A stretch of DNA of 64,000 nt from Hemicordylus capensis (lineage: Eukaryota; Chordata; Lepidosauria; Squamata; Cordylidae), in NCBI RefSeq assembly GCF_027244095.1, contig NC_069669.1:3064501-3128500 (forward strand), read 5' to 3'. The notes under the pieces are model-generated. The model did no database searches. It was not told where the DNA came from and saw nothing but the letters and a program-made list of their open reading frames with translations. Made by a program: the position numbers and the translations under genes. Below, piece after piece: positions 1 through 10,850 of the stretch. Every line of letters starts with the position of its first letter. Position 1 is the first letter of the stretch.

Positions 1-261
1 TCCCACTCTTTGTAATATTTTTGCACTCAAAATGGCTTTTGGAAGAGAGGGGGTTGGGGTTCATCTTTTCTGGAAAATTAAAAATGTCATTTTATGCCAA
101 AGGTTTTTGTCTGGCTGGTATTTGTTGCTTACCTTTCAGGCATTACAATCAAGTTATATAAAGTTCTGGACATGTACACTGACGAGTAAAAGTGGGGGTG
201 AGGTAGGAAGTGGGATGCCCACCCTAGTATAAACAAATGATCTTTGCTTTCTCTCCCTTCT
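1..261. other. intergenic, nothing recognised
   Basis: No coding pattern, repeat family or regulatory cluster that I can name. The stretch lies upstream of ALKBH5. In human the next upstream gene is MYO15A, but no MYO15A exon is visible here. Confidence 0.4.
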
Positions 262-350
262 GTGCTGTGCTGGGTATAGATAGGGCCAGTTACTCTCCCC
301 CTGCTAAATAAAGAGGATCACAACTTTAAAAAGGTGTCTCTGCTCAGCAG
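262..350 (-). repeat. LINE-like tail repeat, fragment
   Basis: Contains GGGCCAGTTACTCTCCCCCT and a run ending in AAAGGTGTCTCTGCTCAG. It matches the reverse strand of a family with longer copies at 27118-27380 and 31643-31925, and + strand copies at 15200, 18383, 22398, 55080 and 60778. On the + strand the family ends in AAGCGGTATATAAATATT, a LINE-like 3' end. Confidence 0.7.
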
Positions 351-1374
351 ATAAAGTTATATCTTTATAATATAATATGTTTATAATAAACATATATCTT
401 TATATATGTTATACAATTAAGAGGTTCCAGTCTCTTCTACACGTTGTTACTTTTCTTTTAACAGTTCCTGCCCAACCTTTCCATGTTAAAATAAGCACAA
501 GGCAACTTATAATGAGCAAGCAAATTAAAACCAATAAAACATAACATCAAAACAATTTGTTTAAGAAAATCAGTGGGATTTCTAAATAAATATGCATAGT
601 GAATACGCAAATAAGTTGTGTTTGGCATTCTAATGACAACAGTGATTGCAACTAGGGGACGTAACACACTGTTCAAATCAGAGACAGATAACTTGGTAAA
701 ATCTGTCAAGCCCTGCAGGAAGTGATTAATCCCTCTGTTAATTGAGATTGAGTAGAAAGAAAAGGGGATTGGCGGGTTCATTGCAGGCTTCCAGGCATTC
801 GGCAGCCTCTTATTTCTGGTGCTTCCTGTTTTAAGGACAAGAGATCCCGAAAGCATAGGAAGAAATTAGGTCAAAGAGAGACGGCGGATTTCCTCGCTGG
901 CTTTCCATCCTCTTGTCAATTTGGAATTTTTCTGAAAGAAATGCAGTTTGTACAGGAGAGGCTAACACTGCAAGCCTGAATGCGGTAAGTCCTGTTGACT
1001 TCAGTCAGATTTATTGCCAGGTCACTGAATTTTGGATGCAACTTCTAAATGAGACAAGCTCTTACGTCATGGTCAACATTTCTAGGGTTGCTCAGTCACA
1101 ACCTGGAGTACCCTCCTGTTTTTTTCATGGCCCCCAAAGGAGGGTGTAACTGTGCGCCCGCCCCCCACCCCCCCAGCTCTGACATCTTCTCCCTCATTTT
1201 GCCTCACTGAAAACAAAAGGGGGGTGGGTGGGCTGAGAACATAGTGGAAGAAGTAGTGGCTGCAGGCCATTAAAGAAAAAGTATAGTTTTCCAGGTTGAT
1301 GTTCTAGCCACTGTATTTCTACTGCAGGTTTAAAATTAGCTGCTCACTTCTGGGCAAGTTGAATTATCTCCAGG
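351..1374. other. intergenic, AT-rich start, no gene seen
   Basis: Bases 355-420 are AT-rich and partly self-complementary. The remainder shows no splice-bounded open frame that resembles a known protein. Short open frames here look random. Confidence 0.4.
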
Positions 1375-1377
1375 TAA

Positions 1378-1757
1378 CCAACCAAAAGCCACCTAATGGC
1401 GCAATGGGGAAATGACTTGCCTAGCAAGCCAGAGGTTGCCGGTTCAAATCCCTGCTGGTATTGATGTGTTTGAGTAAACCAAAGTAACTCCATTTTACTC
1501 AAACACATCAATTCCCCCCTCCAAAGTAACTCCATTTTACTTTGGTTTACTCAAACACATCAGTATGTTTCCCAGACTATGGGAAACACCTATATCGGGC
1601 AGCAGTGATATAGGAAGGTGTTGAAAAGCATCATCTTATACTGTGCGGGAGATGGCAATGGCAAACCCCTCCTGTATTCTACCAAAGACAACCACAGGGC
1701 TCTGTGGGCGCCAGGAGTCGACACCGGCTCGAGGGCACAACTTTACCTTTTAACCAA
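1378..1757 (+). repeat. tRNA-like SINE with RTE-type tail, carrying a foldback insert
   Basis: The head has the B-box-like GGTTCAAATCCCTGCTGG. The body has TATCGGGCAGCAGTGATATA, and the tail has GGAGTCGACACCGGCTCGAG, an RTE-type end shared by many animal SINEs. A foldback segment at 1462-1562 interrupts head and body. Related copies are at 13130-13308 and 29890-30424. Confidence 0.75.
1462..1562. repeat. perfect 26-bp inverted repeat inside a SINE
   Basis: Bases 1462-1487 are the exact reverse complement of 1537-1562 (arm begins TGATGTGTTTGAGTAAACC). A third partial copy of the arm end lies at 1496-1510. It interrupts the head/body join of the surrounding SINE. Confidence 0.85.
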
Positions 1758-1844
1758 CCAAGGACGATTTATGAATATGTTTTCCCTTATTTCAAGCTAC
1801 AAAAAATGAATGCAGTATAATGTGGTCAGAAGAGTGGTGAATAC

Positions 1845-1915
1845 TTTATTTAAGTAAATAAGTAAAAGTACGTAAGTAACTACATTTCTGTACCACCCCA
1901 TACAGAAGTCCCTGG
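1845..1915 (-). repeat. LINE-like tail fragment
   Basis: TACATTTCTGTACCACCCCA followed by ATACAGAAGTCCCTGG is the reverse strand of the element seen at 48265-48450 (CCAGGGACTTCTGTAT). Short and diverged. Confidence 0.5.
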
Positions 1916-2210
1916 ATGGTGAGCTAGTAATGGAGGGCGAGGGCTAGTAACTTTTAAAGCCTTATTTACAAACTTTGTTTGAATTGACTAATTACACTGA
2001 ATTAAGAGCGTCCTCTGACTGGACATGGCTTGTTACTGGCACACACTGGACGCATGTGGTTTTAACTGGATTAAGGGAGGTGGTTTTGATAGGTGGGTAG
2101 GATTCTGACCCATGAGTTGGGTTGCTAATCCTTGAGGATTGACCTTGAGTCCCCAGGACCTGCAACAACCTCCATATCATGATTGATATCCGCCCTAGGG
2201 GATATTAATG

Positions 2211-2280
2211 CATACCTGCCAACCGGTCCCTATTTTCCCATTCACCTGAACAGGGAAATAGAGACAGGTTGGCAGGTATG
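2211..2280. repeat. small palindromic element
   Basis: 14-bp perfect inverted ends: CATACCTGCCAACC at 2211-2224 and its reverse complement at 2267-2280. Inner arms (CCTATTTTCCC / GGGAAATAG) extend the fold. It looks like a short non-autonomous DNA element or hairpin. Confidence 0.6.
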
Positions 2281-2599
2281 TCCATGGCTTGACACTGTGA
2301 AAAATATTGAGGGGTGGGTGGGATGGATTCTCCAAGAAGAGTTTGTCAGAGTTGGCAGTCCTTCCCATGATGCATCCGACCAGCCAGAGTTTGCAACCTA
2401 TCATGATGCCTCAGTGTTAGCCATGGTTATGTCAAGTAAGGAGAGGCTCATGGGAAACTTCACCCCAGGCAATAAGTTTAGCTTCTTAGAAGAGAGCCTG
2501 ATAAACTCAATTTTATCGTCCTCATTAAATTGCCCCAGCAAAGGAAAACCCCTTCACCTCTTGGGGCTGTAATGCAGCCACAAGATTAGCTCCCTGCAG

Positions 2600-2712
2600 T
2601 AATTAGACTACAATTCCCATAATCTACAGTCACAGTGGCCAATAGCCAGGGATTATGGGAGTTGTAGCCTAACATCTGCAGGAGGGCCGAAATTGAGCAG
2701 GCGTGCTGTACT
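2600..2712. mobile_element. hAT-like palindromic element, family B (truncated)
   Basis: Right part of a palindrome ending in AAATTGAGCAGGCGTGCTG. It carries GACTACAATTCCCATAATC and the inverted GGGATTATGGGAGTTGTAG. The left terminus is missing. Better copies are at 6610-6757, 50656-50797 and 60075-60218. Confidence 0.7.
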
Positions 2713-2769
2713 GTGAGGAATTAGACATCCCTAAGGCACTTAACTGGACACCTGTCTGGGTTTAGAAGG

Positions 2770-3240
2770 GGCCTAATCCCGCGCCCGCTAATCAGTGGAT
2801 GGAATTTTCATTGGGCCTCGCCTCCTCAGTGGGGTTTAGCCAATCCGAGCTGTGGGAGGCTAGCAAAAGGCTGGAGCCTTTTCGAGGAGGCCACGCCCCC
2901 TGAGACTCGTCGCCTTCAAGAACGGTCAGACATCTCCCATATCGGTGACGTAATTAAGTCCCGCCCAAACGTCTTGGTTTGCACGATAAACAGCGCGGTA
3001 AACGCCGCTTCGCGCGGACGGCTTTTTTGTGCGCGTGGGCCGCCTATCTCGAGCATGCGCAATGAGCGTCACTAAGCCCCCCCCCCCCGCCATTGTCTTG
3101 GAGATAAGATAAATACAGTACACAGCCTTCACTTCCGGCTTCCGTTCGAAAGCCGCCCTACGCAGAGCTGCTTGTTACGTAACTCAGAAAGCGGGGGGGG
3201 GGGCGCGCTCTGTCTAGTCTGTGCCCCATTCTTTCGCAGC
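2770..3240. promoter_or_regulatory. CpG-rich promoter-like segment 1 (upstream of ALKBH5)
   Basis: GC- and CpG-rich, unlike its flanks. It contains a CRE-like TGACGTAA (2946-2953), CCCGCCC, an ETS-type ACTTCCGG (3131-3138) and TTACGTAA-like sites. It lies about 0.6 kb upstream of CpG segment 2, the two being separated by CpG-poor repeat DNA. It could be the 5' part of one ALKBH5 promoter, or the start of a divergent transcript. No coding exon is seen in it. Confidence 0.5.
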
Positions 3241-3364
3241 AGTTACCCCGCAACGTTCACTCAAGAATCGGGGAAAGTGTTTATCGTTTCAGTATTATTG
3301 AACCTGGCTGTGACCCTATTTATTGTTCTTAGTCCTTACTGAAGTAACAGCCTGCGACAGAGAT

Positions 3365-3515
3365 ATTATTATTACATTTATCTCCCGCTCTTCCTCCAAG
3401 GAGCCCAGAGTGGTGTACTAGATACTTAAGTTTCTCTTTCACAACAACCCTGTGAAGTAGGCTAGGCTGAGAGAGAAGTGACTTGCCCAGAATAACCCAG
3501 CTAGATAGCGAGTCT
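3365..3515 (-). repeat. Sauria SINE, 5'-truncated
   Basis: Reverse strand of the Sauria SINE 3' half: CCGCTCTTCCTCCAAGGAGC, then CACAACAACCCTGTGAAGTA and GGCTGAGAGAGAAGTGACTT. It lies between the two CpG-rich promoter segments. Confidence 0.85.
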
Positions 3516-3639
3516 TAAATGTGTTTTTTTTTTTAAAGAAACCCCGCCAAAAAAAAAATCTTTAAAAATCTCTCGACTAACTGTTCCTATCCGCGGAACA
3601 GCATTCCTCCAGTTGTTGCATGCTGGTGTCTCAATTTTC

Positions 3640-3730
3640 TTTTTAGACTGAGACAGGGAACCATTTTTCTTTCTTTGCAAACCGCCTTGAGCAGTTTTGT
3701 TGAAAAGCACTGCACAAATATTCGTCGTTT
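3640..3730 (+). repeat. LINE-like tail repeat, fragment
   Basis: AGACTGAGACAGGGAACCAT followed by AAACCGCCTTGAGCAG and GTTGAAAAGCACTGCACAAA is the 3' end of the family better seen at 18383-18632. Confidence 0.65.
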
Positions 3731-3899
3731 GTATGGTAATATAAGTTAAGCTTTTACCGAGGAGAGATTACAAGCATGGATTGCCTATTTTACCGGAAGT
3801 CGAAGCTGCGTACCCCTTATCGTTTTCCTTTTAAAACCTCTCTCTCTATGGTCGGCGGGAGGGGGAGAGAGAGCGAGAGGAGCGCGCGCATTCCTCCAG

Positions 3900-4313
3900 C
3901 GCGTGCGCAGAAGGGCGACGTGGAGACGCTCTAGGGCAGGTTCGTGGCCGCCGTCTCTTCCTCCTGCCCCCGGCGGTTCCACCCCCCCTTCCCCCTCCGC
4001 CCCCGTCTTCGGAGCGAGCCACAGGGCGAGGCGCGCGCGCGTGCGTGGTTGGGCGCCGCTCCAGCCGGCGCGTGCGCAGTTGGCGCGGCTTGCGCTGCGA
4101 GGCGGAGGATGCCCCTGAAGTTATTTATACTGTCGGGCCGGCCGCTGGTGACGTAGCGGGGAATCGGGGCAGCGATCGCGGCGGTGCTCGGGCCCCGGCC
4201 TTTCCCTTCCTCTCCCGGCCATGGAGGGAGCCTCGAGGCCGCCGGGGCTGGAGCCCGGCGCGGGCAGCAGCAGCTCCTGAGGGGAACGACGGAGGGACCC
4301 CGCGGCCGGCGCG
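3900..4313 (+). other. ALKBH5: predicted non-coding leader exon of ALKBH5
   Basis: The right edge is a good donor, GCG|GTGAGT (GT at 4314). The left edge is arbitrary and set within the CpG island. It would join an acceptor (polypyrimidine run then CACAG) at 6944, putting 398 nt of leader before the ATG at 7342. The exon contains a short upstream ORF at 4221-4280. Human ALKBH5 is usually drawn with its leader inside the first coding exon, so a separate leader exon is an inference that needs RNA evidence. Confidence 0.4.
4221..4280 (+). other. upstream ORF in the ALKBH5 leader (19 codons)
   Basis: ATG in a strong context (GCCATGG), reading MEGASRPPGLEPGAGSSSS and then TGA. It lies wholly upstream of the leader donor. 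If the leader exon is real, scanning ribosomes would meet this ORF before the ALKBH5 start. Confidence 0.4.
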
Positions 4314-4443
4314 GTGAGTCAGCCCGAGCGAGGGCAAGAGGTGCGGGGGCCCAAGGGGGCCAGCGCCCCCTCCTCTGCGGCCCCCTTCCTCCTGGGCGAG
4401 GGTCTTGGCCCCCCTGCAGTCCGGGGTCAAGTAGTGCTCCCTG

Positions 4444-4562
4444 GGACAGGGATTTCCAGGTGTTGCTGACTACAACTCCCACCATCCCCAGCTGTAGTGG
4501 CCTTTGGTTGGGGGTGATGGGAGTTGTAGTCAACAGCAGCTGGAAACCCCTGTTGCAGGGAA
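4444..4562. mobile_element. hAT-like palindromic element, family A
   Basis: Near-perfect palindrome of about 119 bp with arms GACTACAACTCCCACCATCC and its inverse. It lies about 130 bp downstream of the predicted leader donor, in the first ALKBH5 intron. Each arm contains ACTACAACTCCCA. Confidence 0.75.
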
Positions 4563-5645
4563 GACGGGGGTCAAGCGGCTTCCTTGGGGGCCCAGTCGTT
4601 GCCCAGAGCCTCCGCGGCCCCCTTTCTCCTCCTGAGAGGTGGGCTTTGCCCCCCCTAGTGGGAGAGCAGGAGGTTTGAGGACTCCGAGGGAGCCTGTCTC
4701 GGCTGCTCCCTTCTTGCTATTTCAGAGGTTTTAGCCCCCCCCCGGTGGGGGGGGGGGTGAGTGTGAGAGGAAACTTGCTCGTTTTCAGCGGTCGCTTTCC
4801 TCCTGCCGGGTGCATTTTGAGCCACACATGCCCACCCCCAGGAGAGAGGGCAGCAGCTTCAGGGGCTGGGAGGGTTTCCTCTTCTGCTGACCAGGGTCTA
4901 GCCCACCCCTGTTGTCGGGAGGGCAATAGGTTTGGGGACTACGAGGCCTCAGCTTCCCTTTTTCTCTTGCAATGTGGGTTTTGCTCCTTCCCTAGTCTGG
5001 GGGGCAAGCGGGCTCAGGGGGCAAGCGGCTTCGGTTGCTGCCAGTGGGTGGCTTGCTCACCTTTGTCGCTGGGCCTGGGAGGGCAGTAGGCTTGGGGTCT
5101 GAGAGTCAGAAGCGTTTTCCTCTGCTGCTCTTGTACTACTGTGTCATGGGTCTTAGCCCCCAAACTTGGGGTCTTTCATGAGTCTTAACCCCCAAATGCC
5201 CCACTGCAAGGGGGCTCAGTAGACTTGTTCTCTTTCAGCTGCCCCTTTCCTTCTGCTGTGTGCAACTTAACACACCATAGTAGAGAGGGCACTAGGTTCA
5301 GGGGCCAAGAGGTTTCCTCCTCTGCGGATGAGGATCTTGCCCACCCCCGACATGGAGAGGGTAACAGAGTTGGGGACCTCTTAGTCCTCGGACTTCCACC
5401 TCTGCTGGAGGATGGGGGAGCAGAAAGGAACTTGACCCACTCTCTCGCAGTAGAGGAGGAGGGGTAATAGGTCCAGGGGCTGAGAGGTGTCCACCTCCTC
5501 AGTCTCTGCTGCCACTTTCCCTTGCTGTGCTGGTCTTCATCTCTGGGAAGAAGGGAGGGCAATAAGTTTGGGAGCTAAAAGGCTTCTTTCTCAGCTGTTG
5601 CTACTGTTCCCTCTGCTTGTGTGGGATCTACTGAGCAGAGTGGGG
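4563..5645. other. ALKBH5 first intron, GC-rich, no element recognised
   Basis: Moderately GC-rich with several loosely similar segments containing GGGAGGGCAATAGG (for example near 4915, 5085, 5290, 5465 and 5555), which suggests an old degenerate tandem array. G/C homopolymers lie at 4738-4757. No coding exon is recognised. Confidence 0.35.
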
Positions 5646-5877
5646 GATTATTATTATTATTATTATTACATTTATATCCCGCTCTTCCTCCAAGGAGCCC
5701 AGAGCGGTGTACTGCATACTTGAGTTTCTCTTTCACAGCAACCCTCTGAGGTAGGTTAGGCTGAGAGAGAAGTGGCTGGCCCAGAGTCACCCAGCAAGTC
5801 TCATGGCTGAAGGGGGATTTGAACTCGGGTCTCCCCAGTTCTACTCCAGCACTCTAACCACTACACCACGCTGGCTC
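5646..5877 (-). repeat. Sauria SINE, near full length
   Basis: Reverse orientation: (ATT)n tail, CCGCTCTTCCTCCAAGGAGC, GGTTAGGCTGAGAGAGAAGT, B-box complement GGATTTGAACTCGGGTC and head AACCACTACACCACGCTGGC. The Sauria family has a tRNA-derived head and a Bov-B-related tail and is restricted to squamates, which supports the host assignment. Confidence 0.9.
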
Positions 5878-6609
5878 ACCTAATGCACACGGCAGTGAGT
5901 TTTGAGGTGGAGGAAAGTAGCTTGCTTTGGGTTCCCTGCTGTTACCAGTGCCGCCTTCCATCTCTTCCTCATTCTTCCCTTGGGGGTGGGGAAGGGAGCA
6001 ATAGGTGCAGGTGTAAAAAGGCTTTCCCCTTCTCTCGCTTTCCCCATTCTGTTCCGGGAAGGCCTCCCTTTGCTTTGGGAGAATGCGGGAGAGCGTGTAA
6101 TACACATGGGGTCAAAAGGAGAGATTCTCTTCATTCTCCTGTTCTGCAGCGTACTCTACAGTATGGAGCGGCAGTATTGATTTCCCCCCTCCGTCACTTT
6201 GGGGACTGCCCTGCCCGTTGGCCCCTGCTCCTCATCGCAAGAGGAGTGACTGGTAAAGGGAGATAGAAACAAAGGGGAAGGGGCTGGTCCTCAAAGGAAA
6301 GAAGCAGAGCTTTGCTTTAGCTCTCCCACCCCTCTGAAGTGCTCCCTGAACACCTTCCCTTCCGGAAAGAGTGAGGTGAGGAGGAGCAGAGAGTACAAAG
6401 ATGGCTACCTGGTGCTCTCTTTCTCCAGTCCTTCTGGGAAGGAGGGGCAATAGATATGGAGCTAAAGGGTCCTGGCAATGGATGGCCTGCTCCTGAACTT
6501 TCTCTTCTACTTGGGGGGGAGGGAGGTCCTGTGTTTCTCCCCTCTCCCCCATATGTCCACTTTTCTCCACTTATTATCGAAAGTGGAGGGGATGCCAAAG
6601 TGGGCCTAG
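5878..6609. other. ALKBH5 first intron, nothing recognised
   Basis: No repeat or exon that I can name. It still carries scattered GGGCAATAG-like units (near 5990 and 6440) like those in 4563-5645. Confidence 0.35.
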
Positions 6610-6757
6610 AGCAGGCCTGCTCAACTTCGGCCCTCATGAAGATGTTGGCCTACAACTCCCATAATCCTTGGCTATTGGCCACTGTGGCTGGGGATTAGGG
6701 GAGTTGTAGTCCAAAAACAGCTTGTGGCTGGCAGCCAAGTTGAGCATGCCTGGCTTA
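6610..6757. mobile_element. hAT-like palindromic element, family B
   Basis: Starts GCAGGCCTGCTCAACTTCGG and ends AAGTTGAGCATGCCTG. It is palindromic, with CCTACAACTCCCATAATCC and the inverted GGGAGTTGTAGTCC. Termini of the CAG...CTG type and the target duplications of sister copies support a hAT-like origin. Confidence 0.75.
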
Positions 6758-6805
6758 GAGTCTGACCCGGTGTGGACTGGTAAGGGTTTAGTAAACTGGA
6801 CTTTC

Positions 6806-6880
6806 CAGCTTGCTGTATTTCTGTGGACGTGCTTGCTGTATCCAGCTTGTTGTATTTCTTCCAGCTTGCTGTATTTCTTT
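6806..6880. repeat. short degenerate tandem repeat
   Basis: Three to four imperfect copies of CCAGCTTGCTGTATTTCTT, about 20 bp each, ending about 60 bp upstream of the predicted acceptor at 6944. Confidence 0.7.
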
Positions 6881-6944
6881 CTTGACTCTTTTCCTGGTAT
6901 TAGACTTTCCCAGCTTACTCCTGCAACTTCTTTCCCCCCCACAG

Positions 6945-8073
<1,129 letters not shown>

Positions 8074-8559
8074 TAAGTGCGTGCCTAGGAAGCCTCCGGG
8101 CTTTGCCTCTTGTGAGAGCACCTCAAGAGAGGAATATAGGAAGCTACCTTTGACTGAGAGTCTTGTTCGTCTTTGGCAGCTGTGATTTCCGCTTCGTAGC
8201 TTGGGGGACGGAGGCTGAAAGGGGCTGCCTTGTACATTGCGTTTGCTGAGTGAACTGTGAAGAGGCAAACTTAGTTCGTGATACTTTTTATAATCAGTGT
8301 TTCCCAAACTGTTTTCTAAGGAACTCTGGAGCGCTTCAGAATCCTATCAGGGTTCATTAGTGAGAGAAACTGGTAATGGGCATTCTTCTCTGTTTCTACT
8401 CTTCTCTGCAGCGTGCAGGGTTAGAGATGTGGTGTGTGTTCTAGCCTACCTTCATTGTTGGTGTGTGGGAAGAGCAAAGTCTGGCTAATAACGCTGTGTG
8501 AACTAGTATGCACCTGAGAATTTAACTTGCCTTGAAGTTCTTTGCAATGTGCAGAGCAG

Positions 8560-8692
8560 GATTCCCTTTAGAAGGGAATCCCAGATGTTGACTACAGCTC
8601 CCACAATCCCTAGCTGCAGTAGGCTTTGGCTGAGGATGCTGGGAGTTGTAGTCAAGAATATCTGGGATTTTCTGCTAGAGGGAACACTGGTG
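8560..8692. mobile_element. hAT-like palindromic element, family A
   Basis: Palindrome with GGGAATCCCAGATGTTGACT, inverted arms around GACTACAGCTCCCACAATCC, and right terminus CTAGAGGGAACACTGG. The left terminus is eroded. Confidence 0.75.
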
Positions 8693-8704
8693 CAGAGAGT
8701 CTCC

Positions 8705-8943
8705 TCAAACTATTATTATTTATTTATTATTATTTTATACACTTTATATACCGCTCTTCCTCCAAGGAGCCCAGAGCGGTGTACTACACACTTAAGTTTC
8801 TCCTCATAACACCCTGTGAAGTAGGTTAGGCTGAGAGAGAAGTGACTGGCCCAGAGTCACTCAGTGAGTTTCATGGCTGAATGGGGATTTGAACTCGGGT
8901 CTCCCCGGTCCTAGTCCAGCACTCTAACCACTACACCACACTA
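8705..8943 (-). repeat. Sauria SINE, near full length
   Basis: Reverse orientation with tail (ATT)n, CCGCTCTTCCTCCAAGGAGC, GGATTTGAACTCGGGTCTCC (B box) and head AACCACTACACCACACTAGC. Confidence 0.9.
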
Positions 8944-9068
8944 GCTGACAGGCTTCCCAGACAGGCTTACCTCTAGAGGTAGGATTCATAAAACGTGAGG
9001 AGTAGCTTCACTTGAGGAGTGAGGGAAGAATGGTTAGTTGACATTCAGCTTTGAATATATACCGTCCC

Positions 9069-9200
9069 TTGTTCCTTCTAACAGGGATTCCCAGATGTTG
9101 TTGACTACAACTCCCAGCATCCCCAGCTGCAATAGCCTTTGATTGGGAATTTTGGGAGTTGTAGTCAACATCTGGGAATCCCTATTAGAGGGAACACTGA
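9069..9200. mobile_element. hAT-like palindromic element, family A (best copy)
   Basis: About 132 bp, nearly fully self-complementary. Arms carry GGGATTCCCAGATGTTGTTG and GACTACAACTCCCAGCATCC, mirrored on the right, with right terminus TTAGAGGGAACACTG. Both arms contain ACTACAACTCCCA or ACTACAACTCCCAA, a THAP11/ZNF143-like core. Confidence 0.8.
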
Positions 9201-9260
9201 TACCATCGATTTCCACAGGTCAAAAGTGGGGTTTTCAGAGGACTAGTTGGCCTCCCAAAC

Positions 9261-9461
9261 AAGTGTTCCCTCTAAGGCGTGCGCATGTGTGTGCACACAC
9301 GTTTTTTGATATCCATTTAGTTAATGTTAGCTCCCGCTCAGGCTGAATCAAGAAAACCTCATTCTGACTGCCTGTGCATGCACACTGCCTTGGCATTGCC
9401 ACCCAGAACAAAACTCACTCCGTTTCATCACTGCAGATGAAAAAACTAGAGGGAACGTTGC
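9261..9461. mobile_element. hAT-like element with family A ends and a different inside
   Basis: Begins GTGTTCCCTCTAAGGCGTGC and ends CTAGAGGGAACG, the same termini as family A. Its interior is not palindromic: it holds GTTAGCTCCCGCTCAGGCTG and GAACAAAACTCACTCC. A second copy is at 13878-14111. This is a longer relative that could be closer to the parental transposon. Confidence 0.65.
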
Positions 9462-10014
9462 TCCCAAACTGGAGGACATGGTTGGTTGAGTCTCTGCAAG
9501 TGGCAAGAGAGACGGTTTCCTCTTATGTGTGGTTTTGCACACATCCCAGAGAGGAAGGACTCCAGGGAACGGAAAGATGTCTGGAAAAATAGAGGGTTGT
9601 GCAATGCTTCCAAGGGAAGGCGTCCCTCCTTGACTAAGAGAAGGAGCGTGCCTTACGATCAGGAGGGAAGTACTGGCATGGTGCCTCTTGCCCCAGTCAA
9701 GGCACTCTCAGGCAAGGGTCAGAGATGAGCTTGCATCTGTGACTCGCTGGAGGCACCGGCCTTGCCGCTTGGGGGGGGAGCTGCCCTGCAGCAAAGTAAA
9801 TGTCTGTGTGCAAAACACAAGTTGGCTCGAGCTGAAGTGCTGTCAGCAATTCTTCATAACAAGATTTAAAAAAAATAAAATTAAAAACACTCTGCATTCT
9901 GTTGAATCAGTGGCAATACTTCTAGGGACATGTCAAGTGCCATGCATGCACAGCCCTGCACTTCTGTGACAGGAGGCATGGCGATGGGAAGGGAGGCCTC
10001 TGTTTTCTGAAGTC

Positions 10015-10018
<4 letters not shown>

Positions 10019-10061
<43 letters not shown>
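10019..10061. repeat. (TG)n microsatellite
   Basis: About 20 uninterrupted TG units in ALKBH5 intron 1. Confidence 0.95.
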
Positions 10062-10665
10062 ATAGTGCGGGTGTGCGTGGAAATGGTTTGGCTGGCTTGG
10101 TTCGAATCCAGACCAGATTCAAACCGATCTGGTTCGGCCATCAAACCAGTTTGTGGGCCAGTTTGGGGATATACTTGTAAAGGGGACTCTGGCAAGGATT
10201 CCCCTTTACAAGTATCAGGGCATTGCTTAGAGTAAGGCAGGGGAGGCAGGGGCACCCCCACCCCCGCACCAGCCTCCTGCAGAGCAGCCCAGGCCGGCTG
10301 CGGCCCGGTTCAGGTCTCCATGCATATGTGAAGGCTGCTTGTGTCACCACGCGGCCTGGGCTGCTCTTCGAGAAGCCATCGGGGCGAGGGGGGGGTTGGA
10401 GGAACCACTGCTACGGCCACCTCCACCTTCCCCCACTGGAAAAACCACGGTACTAAGTACTCTTTCTCTCTCCCGCCACCTGACTATAGGGAATGCCCTT
10501 ATATTTCTAAAGGGGAATCCTCGCCAGATCCCCCTCCACAAGTCTATCCCTGGACCGGTTCTTCTAGAACTAGTTCCATTTCGAACACGGACCGGCTGGA
10601 CCAGGTTGGTTCGACTCAAGCCACAGTTCAGATCGGGCCAGCTCGCACATCCCTACTGTACAGAA
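10062..10665. mobile_element. long foldback element of the AGGGATGTGCAC family (degenerate)
   Basis: Left arm has TTGGTTCGAATCCAGACCAG and AAGGGGACTCTGGCAAGGAT. Right arm has AAAGGGGAATCCTCGCCAGA and ends GCTCGCACATCCCTAC. The arms are imperfectly complementary around a GC-rich centre at about 10250-10450. Shorter relatives lie at 20413, 29262 and 38132. Confidence 0.5.
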
Positions 10666-10782
10666 AATGGCCAGACGATCTTGAGACCCCCTAACGGGAT
10701 TGACAGAAGTGCAAAGCCCTCTCTAGCATACCTTTTAATTCCCCAGCCTTGTACAGCCATCACATGGTAACCCTTTAGGCTC

Positions 10783-10850
10783 GGACTGCACAACTTTGGC
10801 CCTCCTGCAGATGCTGGACCACAGTTGCCCCACTCCCTGCCTCTTGGCCA
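10783..10850. mobile_element. family B palindromic element, fragment
   Basis: CACAACTTTGGCCCTCCTGC followed by AGATGCTGGACCACAGTTGC is the left third of family B. Confidence 0.55.

Larger units (their letters stand above)
3780..4330 (+). promoter_or_regulatory. ALKBH5: CpG island, probable ALKBH5 promoter
   Basis: Dense CpG, with an ETS/ELK-type ACCGGAAGT (3790-3798), CGCGTGCGCAG motifs of NRF1 type at about 3900 and 4070, and GTGACGTAG near 4148. There is no clear TATA box. It is followed by a strong splice donor at 4314. The position about 3 kb upstream of the ALKBH5 start codon, on the same strand, makes this the best promoter candidate. The transcription start cannot be fixed from sequence alone. 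Confidence 0.6.
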
